The notes below the pieces were generated by a model. The model searched no databases. It saw only the letters and a list, made by a program, of their open reading frames with translations, and was not told the origin of the DNA. Shown here in pieces: positions 34,051 through 40,717 of a stretch of DNA of 64,000 nt. Location of the stretch: the NCBI RefSeq assembly GCF_035492835.1, contig NZ_DATJIY010000181.1, positions 17,734-81,733 on the forward strand, in the 5' to 3' direction. Made by a program: the position numbers and the translations under genes. How positions within the stretch are numbered: position 1 is the first letter of the stretch; every line of letters begins with the position of its first letter. The DNA is from Dinghuibacter sp035492835. GTDB lineage: Bacteria > Bacteroidota > Bacteroidia > Chitinophagales > Chitinophagaceae.

Positions 34051-35076
34051 ATGAGAGTCCGCACCGCCGTTTCCAACCTCCCGTTCCAGTATCCCTTCAC
34101 CATATCCAAGGGTACGAAAACGCACCAACCCTCCCTGCTGATCGAGCTCGAAGGCCTCGGACAGCGCGGTTACGGGGAAGCCCCGGCCATCGCCTATTAC
34201 GACGTCACCACCGACAAGATGCTCGCGGCGCTTACCGCCAAGCGCGTCTTTGTGGAGAAGTTCGCCTTTACCGACCCCGAGCGCTACTGGCACTACTTGC
34301 ACCACTTGTTACCGGGCGACCCTTTCCTGGTTTGCGCCCTCGACATCGCCGCCTGGGACCTTTTTGGCAAGCTCAAACGCGCGTCGCTGCAAAAGCTGTG
34401 GGGGCTCGACGCGGCCGGCGCGCCGGTTACCGATTACACGATCGGCATAGATGCGCCGGAGCGCATGGTGGAAAAGATGCTCGCCAAACCGTGGCCGGTC
34501 TATAAGGTCAAGCTCGGCGCTCCCGACGACCTCGACATCGTCCGAAAGCTGCGCGCCCACACCGACATGCCTTTCCGGGTAGACGCCAACGCCGCCTGGT
34601 CCCTGGATGAGGCGTTGTTGAAAATTCCCGCGCTCGCGGACCTCGGCGTCGAATTGGTCGAGCAGCCGCTGGCAAAGGATAATTGGGAAGGTATGAAGAC
34701 GCTATATGCGGCGTCGCCCCTCCCGCTGTTTGCCGACGAAAGCTGCGTATTCGAGGCGGACGTCGATCGCTGCGCCGGGTTTTTCCACGGCATCAACATC
34801 AAGCTCACCAAATGCAGCGGGTTGACTCCCGCGCGTCGTATGGTCACCCGCGCCCGGGAATTGGGGTTACGAGTCATGGGCGGCAGCATGAACGAAACGT
34901 CCATTGGCACCGCGGCCCTGGCGGCGCTCGGACCGCTGCTCGACTACGCGGATTTCGACGGGCCCCTGCTGCTCGACGGCGATGCCGCAACGGGGTTGGC
35001 TTTTACAGACGGTCGCGTTGTGCCCTCGGGCCAGCCGGGGCTGGGTATCCGGGTGAATGAGGGGATTTTTTCGTGA
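34051..35076 (+). CDS. Dipeptide epimerase (L-Ala-D/L-Glu epimerase type, enolase superfamily)
   Basis: Epimerises dipeptides, often L-Ala-D-Glu from recycled murein. The 341-residue MR/MLE subgroup barrel shows the KxK acid/base pair (Lys152 and Lys154 in YKVKLG), metal ligands in RVDANAAW (Asp near 178), VEQP (Glu near 204) and DESC (Asp229), and the opposite-face lysine in INIKLTKCSG. The DxD motif near the C-terminus that binds the dipeptide amino group is seen as DFDGP. Substrate specificity needs testing. It is three bases after malQ, an unexpected operon partner. Confidence 0.87.
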   Translation: MRVRTAVSNLPFQYPFTISKGTKTHQPSLLIELEGLGQRGYGEAPAIAYYDVTTDKMLAALTAKRVFVEKFAFTDPERYWHYLHHLLPGDPFLVCALDIAAWDLFGKLKRASLQKLWGLDAAGAPVTDYTIGIDAPERMVEKMLAKPWPVYKVKLGAPDDLDIVRKLRAHTDMPFRVDANAAWSLDEALLKIPALADLGVELVEQPLAKDNWEGMKTLYAASPLPLFADESCVFEADVDRCAGFFHGINIKLTKCSGLTPARRMVTRARELGLRVMGGSMNETSIGTAALAALGPLLDYADFDGPLLLDGDAATGLAFTDGRVVPSGQPGLGIRVNEGIFS

Positions 35077-35104
35077 CGCCGCACGCCACCGGGTGTGTTA
35101 CATA

Positions 35105-35141
35105 GAAACATTGAAATGTTTCGATATTTCCCTTATCTTTG
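35105..35141 (+). promoter_or_regulatory. Promoter and operator candidate of the ArsR-type gene
   Basis: TTG (35111-35113) and TATCTTTG (35134-35141) are spaced by 20 bases, an excellent Bacteroidota -33/-7 promoter. An inverted repeat, GAAACAT (35105-35111), four-base spacer, ATGTTTC (35116-35122), covers the -33 element. Much of it recurs in opposite orientation upstream of the MFS gene, so this is a likely auto-repression operator. Confidence 0.68.
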
Positions 35142-35145
35142 TGGG

Positions 35146-35421
35146 GTGAAGAGTGACGTACAAATAGAAAAAATCTCCAAGGCGCTCAGCGACGCCAGCC
35201 GGATTGCTATCCTGCAGCAGCTCCGGACGAGGGATTGTTTGTACTGCCAGGAAGTCTACGACTTTCTCGACCTGACGCAGCCGTCCATCTCCCACCACCT
35301 GAAATTGTTGGTGGACGCGGGTTTGCTGATCCCGATCAAAGAGGGCCGGAACCTGAAGTACAAGCTCAACGAGCCGGTACTGAACGATTACATTGCCAGT
35401 TTGAATGGATTAAAGGGCTAG
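35146..35421 (+). CDS. ArsR-family winged-helix regulator
   Basis: A 91-residue HTH_5 repressor: KISKALSDASRIAILQQL, recognition helix LTQPSISHHLKLLVDAGLL, and the wing PIKEGRNLKYKL. A CLYC Cys pair (about residues 26-29, in RTRDCLYCQEV) could form a metal or thiol sensor site. The start is taken at GTG 35146 because an in-frame ATG (35116) and a longer frame from 35095 would place the promoter inside the gene; GTG 35146 then lies at about the transcription start, suggesting a leaderless message. The MFS exporter 150 bases downstream is the probable target. Confidence 0.82.
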   Translation: MKSDVQIEKISKALSDASRIAILQQLRTRDCLYCQEVYDFLDLTQPSISHHLKLLVDAGLLIPIKEGRNLKYKLNEPVLNDYIASLNGLKG

Positions 35422-35534
35422 CCGCCGTACGGCCTGCCCGTTGGGGGTGTGCCGCCGCACGACCGCCCGAGGAAAACGCACCGCCGCACGGTTCGCGGAA
35501 AACGTGCCGCCGCACGGCCTTACTGCGGAAACGT
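35421..35534. repeat. GC-rich imperfect tandem repeat between ArsR and MFS genes
   Basis: Four copies of a GCCGCCG(T/C)ACG(G/A) core begin at 35421, 35451, about 35480 and 35506, each followed by a variable arm; the last three arms end in GAGGAAAAC, GCGGAAAAC and GCGGAAACGT. Units are about 25-30 bases. It fills most of the gap between the two genes and does not encode a recognisable peptide. Confidence 0.6.
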
Positions 35535-35546
35535 ATGCTGTAACAC

Positions 35547-35564
35547 ATCGAAACATTTGAATAT
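35547..35564. promoter_or_regulatory. Operator candidate upstream of the MFS gene
   Basis: ATCGAAACATTTGAATAT matches the reverse complement of the ArsR-promoter segment (35111-35126) at 14 of the first 15 bases. It ends eight bases before the MFS start codon. Confidence 0.6.
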
Positions 35565-35572
35565 ATAAATCT

Positions 35573-36742
35573 ATGAAGAAGTCCATTTACTTCATGGCGC
35601 TCGGCGCCTTCGGCATCATCACCACGGAGTTCGGCGTGATCGGCATCCTGCCGCAACTGGCGGAAAGATTCAACATATCATTGGATACCGCGGGCTGGCT
35701 GATCAGCGGATTCGCGCTGACGGTCGCCCTTTTCGGCCCGTTCATGACGATGCTCACGGCTCGGGTCAACCGCAAGGTCATCATGTGCGCGGTGCTGGCG
35801 GTGTTCGTGTTGTCCAACGCGCTATCGGCCCTGGCGCCCAACTTCACGGTGCTGATGATCGCGCGCATCCTTCCGGCCTTCCTGCACCCCGTTTTCTGGG
35901 CGGTTTCCGTATCGGCCGCCGCCAAGGCCGCCGGTCCCAAAGAAGCGCCCAAGGCGGTTTCGATCGTCATGGCCGGTTTGAGCGTGGCCACGGTGCTGGG
36001 TGTGCCGGTGACGACTTATGCGGCCGACTTGTACGGCTGGCAGGCGTCTTTCGTGCTCGCGGGGATCGTCAACCTGCTGGCGCTGGCCGCGCTGATGATC
36101 GGCGTGCCGTCGATGCCGGCTGACGCCAAAACGGCATCCGAAAAGGGCGAGAACGTTTTGGCCAGCCCCCAGCTATGGGTGAAGATCGTCGCCTCGATCG
36201 TAGCGGTGGCGGGGATGTTCGCGACCTATGGATACCTGGCGGGATTCCTCGACAAGGTATCGCATATGAGCGGCGTGCAGGTGAGCATCATGCTGCTGGT
36301 GTTCGGCGCCACGGGGATCGTCGGGAACTGGGCGATGGGCATCGCGCTCAGCAAAAACGTACAAGCCACGACGCGCTGGTTCCTGGCCTCGCTGATCGTG
36401 ACCCACGTGCTGGCCTACACGCTGGGCGGCCTCTTCGTCCCCATGGTGGTATTGCTGTCCGTCTGGGGCTTTATCCATACGGGGGGCTTTCTGGTGGTGA
36501 ACCTCCACGTAACGCACGACGTACCGCACCACGGGCTGGAATCGGTGAACGGCCTGCTGCCGTCGGCATTCAACGCGGGAATAACCCTGGGCACCCTGCT
36601 GGGCGGTTTTGTCATCGCCCACTACGGGATCCGCCAGGTGGTTTGGGCCAGCGTGCCTTTGCTCACACTGGCCTGGGCGCTCAGCTTTGTGAAACTCAGT
36701 CCTTTTTCAGCTCCCATACCAGCGCGCTCGCTCCAAGGATAG
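35573..36742 (+). CDS. MFS exporter, AraJ/DHA1 type
   Basis: Twelve-helix transporter of 389 residues of the drug/arabinose-efflux group. The N-terminal FGIITTEFGVIGILPQLAERF and TARVNRKVIM (a weak motif A) match the AraJ/YdhP-like family; motif C-like GLSVATVLGVPVTTY is in TM5. Substrate unknown. Regulation by the upstream ArsR-type protein is suggested by matched operator-like sequences. The last 15 residues (SPFSAPIPARSLQG) are encoded in the 47-base overlap with the convergent ROK kinase gene. Confidence 0.86.
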   Translation: MKKSIYFMALGAFGIITTEFGVIGILPQLAERFNISLDTAGWLISGFALTVALFGPFMTMLTARVNRKVIMCAVLAVFVLSNALSALAPNFTVLMIARILPAFLHPVFWAVSVSAAAKAAGPKEAPKAVSIVMAGLSVATVLGVPVTTYAADLYGWQASFVLAGIVNLLALAALMIGVPSMPADAKTASEKGENVLASPQLWVKIVASIVAVAGMFATYGYLAGFLDKVSHMSGVQVSIMLLVFGATGIVGNWAMGIALSKNVQATTRWFLASLIVTHVLAYTLGGLFVPMVVLLSVWGFIHTGGFLVVNLHVTHDVPHHGLESVNGLLPSAFNAGITLGTLLGGFVIAHYGIRQVVWASVPLLTLAWALSFVKLSPFSAPIPARSLQG

Positions 36743-37685
36743 CCGCGTCGGCTTCCTTCAGCTCGCTGAACACCAGCTTGACTTTATTCTGGAAGATCGG
36801 GAGCAGGTTCTTCTCCATGCTCGCCTTGGTCGGTTTGAGGAGCAGGTCTCCGGCCTTGGTCAGCCCGCCGAACAGGACGATGGCCTCGGGTGAAGAGAAC
36901 ATCACGAAATTGGCCAGCGACATGCCGAGGATTTCGCCGGTATACCGGAAGACCTCGCCCGCGATGGCGTCGCCCTTGACGGCGCATTCAAACACGATAC
37001 GGCTGTCGATCTCGTCCGCGGGGTAGTCGCGCAACAGGGACGATGAACCGGGGTCCTTGTCCAGGAACTCCCTGGCGGTGCGGGCAACGCCGGTGGCGGA
37101 GGTATAGGCTTCGAGCGAACCGTGGGCCCCGGTCCCGGGGTGATAGCGGCCGCCCGGGATGACGATGTTGTGTCCCAATTCACCGGCGAAACCGTCGTGA
37201 CCATAGATCAGCTGGCCGTTGGCGACGATACCGCTGCCGACCCCGGTACCCAGCGTGATCATGATGAAGTCCTTCATGCCCTTGGCCACCCCGTACATCA
37301 TTTCCCCGACGGCGGCGGCATTGGCGTCGTTCGTCAGAGCCGTAGGCAATCCGAACTTCTTTTGCATGATCTCGGCCAGCGGGATGATACCCTGGAACTT
37401 CAGGTTAGGAGCGTATTCGATGGTGCCGTTGTAATAATTCCCATTGGGGGCGCCCACGCCGATGCCCCGGACGTATTGCAAGCCCCCTACGTGCTCGATC
37501 GCCGGTAGCAGGGCTTCGTAAAGCTCCTCGATGTAGGGTTCGATGGTATCGTGCTTGCGGGTCGAAATAGCGCCGCGGTAACGGATGTCCCCCCTATGAT
37601 CGACCATGCCAAAGACGGTGTTCGTGCCGCCGATGTCGATGCCGATCGCATAGTCCTTTCTGTTGTTCTTGGCTTGCATTGTCAT
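36696..37685 (-). CDS. ROK-family sugar kinase (probable glucokinase) lacking zinc cysteines
   Basis: Probably phosphorylates glucose to glucose-6-phosphate, feeding the adjacent glycogen genes. The 329-residue protein has the ATP-binding DIGGTNTVFGMVD near 16-28, the catalytic Asp in LTNDANAAAVGE and TLGTGVGSGIV. The ROK signature region reads GHNIVIPGGRYHPGTGAHGS then LEAYTSATG. The usual CxCGxxGCxE zinc motif has its three cysteines replaced by Pro, Thr and Ser, while the substrate Glu of the ExxG/H region (AGELGHN) is kept. Divergent from glgA. Confidence 0.85.
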   Translation of the reverse strand: MTMQAKNNRKDYAIGIDIGGTNTVFGMVDHRGDIRYRGAISTRKHDTIEPYIEELYEALLPAIEHVGGLQYVRGIGVGAPNGNYYNGTIEYAPNLKFQGIIPLAEIMQKKFGLPTALTNDANAAAVGEMMYGVAKGMKDFIMITLGTGVGSGIVANGQLIYGHDGFAGELGHNIVIPGGRYHPGTGAHGSLEAYTSATGVARTAREFLDKDPGSSSLLRDYPADEIDSRIVFECAVKGDAIAGEVFRYTGEILGMSLANFVMFSSPEAIVLFGGLTKAGDLLLKPTKASMEKNLLPIFQNKVKLVFSELKEADAAILGASALVWELKKD

Positions 37686-37735
37686 TAGTCAACTTTTACG
37701 GGCGGCCGAAGTCCGCCCGGGGCGGGAAATTAAAC

Positions 37736-37817
37736 CGTTTTTAGTAATGATTAGCTAAAACGTTTAAATTTAGTTACGAAAGGATAAAAAAATGTTAGGT
37801 ATTGAATTTGTACCTAA
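37736..37817. promoter_or_regulatory. Two inverted repeats in the kinase-glgA divergent region
   Basis: First, CGTTTTTAG (37736-37744) and CTAAAACG (37755-37762), one unpaired T, ten-base spacer. Second, TTAGGTA (37795-37801) and TACCTAA (37811-37817), perfect with a nine-base spacer, ending 12 bases before the glgA ATG. A -7-like TGAATTTG (37803-37810) lies in the second spacer. These are candidate operators for sugar-responsive control of both genes. Confidence 0.45.
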
Positions 37818-37829
37818 ATTGTTGTTCAC

Positions 37830-39242
37830 ATGGAAATTGTACACGTCAGCGCGGAATGTTACCCCGTGGCCAAGGTGGGAGGGCTCGGGGACGTGGTGGG
37901 GGCCTTGCCCAAGTACCAGCAGCTGCTGGGCCATACCGCCAAGGTCGTCCTGCCGATGTACCGCACCGCTTACCTGTACAAGCACGACTGGGACGTGGTC
38001 CACAAGGGCCGGACGCACCTGGGGAACTGGTGGTTCGACTATACCGTCATCAAGGAGCATACCAGTGAATTGGGATTTGACCTGTACCTGATCGACATCT
38101 ACGGCCTGCTGGACCGGGAAGGCGTCTACGGTTACGGAGACGACGCCGAACGGTTCACGGCCTTCCAGGTTTCCTTCGTGGACTGGCTTTCCCGTTGGAG
38201 CCACCAGCCGGACGTGGTCCACGTGCATGACCACCAGGCGGGGCTCATCCCGTTCATCATGCAATATTCCTATGACTATGGACACCTCAAACGGGTACCC
38301 ACCATCCTGACCATACACAACGCCCAGTACCAGGGTTGGATGCCGTGGGAGAAGGCTACGTACCTTCCCCGGTACGATACGTGGAAAGCGGGATTGCTCG
38401 ACTGGAAGGGGATGATTAACCCGCTGGCCTGCGCCGTCCGCTGCGCCTGGAAGGTTACGACCGTTAGCCCCAGCTATATGACCGAGCTGATGTACAACGC
38501 CAACGGGCTGGAGGCACTCTTCGAGTACGAGAAAGGGAAGTGCTCCGGCATCCTGAACGGCATTGACTCTCAGGTATGGGACCCGGCGACGGACGCCTAC
38601 CTCACCACCCACTTCGACGCCTCCAGCGTACACGAGGGCAAGGCCGCGCACAAAAGGGCTTTATGCAAACGTTTTCACCTCGACCCCTCGAAACCCTTGT
38701 TCATCTTTATCGGACGGTTCGTGGGCGAAAAGGCGGCGGACCTCCTGCCCGCGGTGATCGGAGATTGTTTCCACTATATCGGCCGGACGATGAATTTCCT
38801 TATATTGGGCAGCGGAGATCCGAACGTCGAACGGAACCTGGCGCATGTACAGGAAATGGTTGGGAAGGATTTCAAGCTTTACCGCGGATACAACGAACAG
38901 CTCAGCCACGAGATGTACGCCGGGGCCGATTTCCTGCTCATGCCTTCCCGCGTCGAACCCTGCGGATTGAACCAGATGTATGCGCTCCGTTACGGTACCA
39001 TTCCCATCGTCCGGAGTACGGGCGGTTTGCGCGATACCGTGGTGGACTTCGAAGACTGGCAGGGATTTGGCGTCCGTTTCAACGATGCTAGCGTCGGCGA
39101 CATCACCCAAGCTATCTATAGGGCATTAGGCCTGTACCAGGACCAGGAACGGTTTGGCGCGATCCAGGAGCGCATCATGCACATCGACCACTCCTGGGAA
39201 AGCAGCGCGCAACAATACCTGTCCACTTATCCAGTCCCCTAG
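37830..39242 (+). CDS. glgA: Glycogen synthase (GT5)
   Basis: Adds glucose from ADP-glucose to glycogen. The 470-residue GT-B enzyme starts directly with MEIVHVSAECYPVAKVGGLGDVVGALPKY, including the KVGGL donor-binding loop. HVHDHQAGLIP, the inter-domain ILNGIDSQVWDP, and the C-terminal SRVEPCGLNQMYALRYGTIP with the catalytic Glu follow. Length and motifs are normal. The glgC gene follows after 50 bases on the same strand, so the ADP-glucose pathway is together here; glgB is 20 kb away. Confidence 0.95.
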   Translation: MEIVHVSAECYPVAKVGGLGDVVGALPKYQQLLGHTAKVVLPMYRTAYLYKHDWDVVHKGRTHLGNWWFDYTVIKEHTSELGFDLYLIDIYGLLDREGVYGYGDDAERFTAFQVSFVDWLSRWSHQPDVVHVHDHQAGLIPFIMQYSYDYGHLKRVPTILTIHNAQYQGWMPWEKATYLPRYDTWKAGLLDWKGMINPLACAVRCAWKVTTVSPSYMTELMYNANGLEALFEYEKGKCSGILNGIDSQVWDPATDAYLTTHFDASSVHEGKAAHKRALCKRFHLDPSKPLFIFIGRFVGEKAADLLPAVIGDCFHYIGRTMNFLILGSGDPNVERNLAHVQEMVGKDFKLYRGYNEQLSHEMYAGADFLLMPSRVEPCGLNQMYALRYGTIPIVRSTGGLRDTVVDFEDWQGFGVRFNDASVGDITQAIYRALGLYQDQERFGAIQERIMHIDHSWESSAQQYLSTYPVP

Positions 39243-39246
39243 AAAC

Positions 39247-39262
39247 GTTGATTTTTGTCAAC
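39247..39262. promoter_or_regulatory. FNR-like inverted repeat upstream of glgC
   Basis: GTTGA-TTTTTG-TCAAC. Its core TTGAT-N4-GTCAA differs by one base from the FNR/CRP-type consensus TTGAT-N4-ATCAA. It lies 31 bases before the glgC ATG. One occurrence only, so low confidence. Confidence 0.3.
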
Positions 39263-39292
39263 AATCATCCTTCATCATCATAAGACAGACTT

Positions 39293-40576
39293 ATGTTCAA
39301 CATTTCTAAATCGGTGGTAGCCGTGATCCTCGGAGGGGGCGCCGGAACGCGTTTGTATCCGCTTACCGCAAATCGTTCCAAACCGGCGGTGCCCATCGCC
39401 GGTAAGTACAGGCTCGTGGATATCCCCATTTCGAACTGTATCAATTCGGACATCAACCGCATGTTCGTGCTGACACAGTTCAATTCCGCTTCCCTGAACA
39501 AGCACATCAAGAACACCTATCATTTCAGCGTCTTCAGCAGCGCCTTCGTGGACATCCTGGCCGCCGAGCAGACGCCCGACAACCGCTCCTGGTTCCAGGG
39601 CACCGCGGACGCCGTGCGTCAGTCCCTGCGCCACCTCAACCAGCACGACTTCGAATATGTCCTCATCCTGTCGGGCGACCAGCTCTACCAGATGGACTTC
39701 GAGGAGATGCTCAAGCGGCACATCGAGCAGAACGCGGACATCTCCATCGCCACCATACCGGTGGCCGAACGCGAGGCTACCGAGTTCGGCATCATGAAGG
39801 TCGACGGCAGCGACCTGATCACCTCCTTTATCGAAAAGCCCAAAAAGGAGCTGTTGCCCGACTGGCACAGCGACACCGGCCCCGCGATGAACGCCGAGGG
39901 CAGGAACTACCTGGCCTCGATGGGTATCTATATCTTCAACCGCAAGCTCCTTTTCGACCTGCTGTTGGAGGAGAGCCCCGAAATCACCGACTTCGGCAAA
40001 GAAGTGATCCCCGGCTCGATCGGGAAAAACAAGGTGGTCAGCTACCAGTACGACGGATACTGGACCGACATCGGCCATATCTATTCTTTCTTCGAGGCCA
40101 ACATCGCCCTCACCGAAGACATCCCGACCTTCAACCTCTACGACAACGTCAAGACCATCTTCAGCCGGGCGCGGATGCTGCCCCCCGCCAAGATCAGCGG
40201 GACCACGCTGGAGAAGACGCTCATATCCGACGGGTGTATCATCACCGCTTCCCGCATCGAAAGCAGTATCGTCGGTATCCGTACCCGGATCGGGCACGGC
40301 ACGACCATCGTCAGCAGCTATATCATGGGCGGTGACTTTTACGAGACCATCGAAGAGATGAAACGGGCCGAGGAAAAGGGCCTGCCCAAGATCGGGATCG
40401 GCGACCGCTGCTACATCAAGAACGCCATCATCGACAAGAACTGCAGGATCGGCAACGACGTCCGGATCAACGGGGGACCGCACCTCGCGGATACCGACCA
40501 CGCGCTCTACACCATCAAGGAAGGGATCGTCGTAGTGAAAAAAGGGGCCATCCTGCCCGATGGCTTCGTCATATAG
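39293..40576 (+). CDS. glgC: Glucose-1-phosphate adenylyltransferase
   Basis: Makes ADP-glucose from glucose-1-phosphate and ATP, the committed step to glycogen. 427 residues. N-terminal nucleotidyltransferase: LGGGAGTRLYPLT (13-25) with KPAVPIAGKYRLVDIPISNC, the SGDQLYQMD metal site and IEKPK; C-terminal left-handed beta-helix (about 295-427) with repeats such as ISDGCIITASRIESSIVGIRT. The family is usually allosterically regulated. A terminator-like hairpin follows at 40671-40702. Confidence 0.96.
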   Translation: MFNISKSVVAVILGGGAGTRLYPLTANRSKPAVPIAGKYRLVDIPISNCINSDINRMFVLTQFNSASLNKHIKNTYHFSVFSSAFVDILAAEQTPDNRSWFQGTADAVRQSLRHLNQHDFEYVLILSGDQLYQMDFEEMLKRHIEQNADISIATIPVAEREATEFGIMKVDGSDLITSFIEKPKKELLPDWHSDTGPAMNAEGRNYLASMGIYIFNRKLLFDLLLEESPEITDFGKEVIPGSIGKNKVVSYQYDGYWTDIGHIYSFFEANIALTEDIPTFNLYDNVKTIFSRARMLPPAKISGTTLEKTLISDGCIITASRIESSIVGIRTRIGHGTTIVSSYIMGGDFYETIEEMKRAEEKGLPKIGIGDRCYIKNAIIDKNCRIGNDVRINGGPHLADTDHALYTIKEGIVVVKKGAILPDGFVI

Positions 40577-40602
40577 GCGGCCGCGGCGCCAGCCAGGCGC
40601 CG

Positions 40603-40621
40603 TTGTGTATTTCTTACACAA
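40603..40621. promoter_or_regulatory. Inverted repeat upstream of the SLC45-type transporter
   Basis: Perfect seven-base arms TTGTGTA / TACACAA with a five-base spacer TTTCT. A -7-like TATTTTCG follows at 40637-40644. This is a candidate operator of the maltodextrin-use operon that starts at 40718. Confidence 0.45.
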
Positions 40622-40670
40622 ATCGAAACTTTACCTTATTTTCGGACCCTGGGTGACTTACCCCGGGGCG

Positions 40671-40702
40671 GACCCCGGCCACGCGCCCGGGGTCTTTTCT
40701 TT
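40671..40702 (+). terminator. Intrinsic terminator or leader attenuator between glgC and the transporter gene
   Basis: Perfect stem GACCCCGG (40671-40678) / CCGGGGTC (40687-40694) with an eight-base loop and a TTTTCTTT tail. It ends only 15 bases before the transporter ATG, so it may terminate glgC transcripts or lie in the leader of the next operon. Confidence 0.7.
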
Positions 40703-40717
40703 AACGATCGTTTGCAT

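Noticed and set aside
35421..35534. CRISPR-like reading of the GC-rich repeats
   Set aside because: Units are imperfect, short, without uniform spacers, and no cas genes are present.
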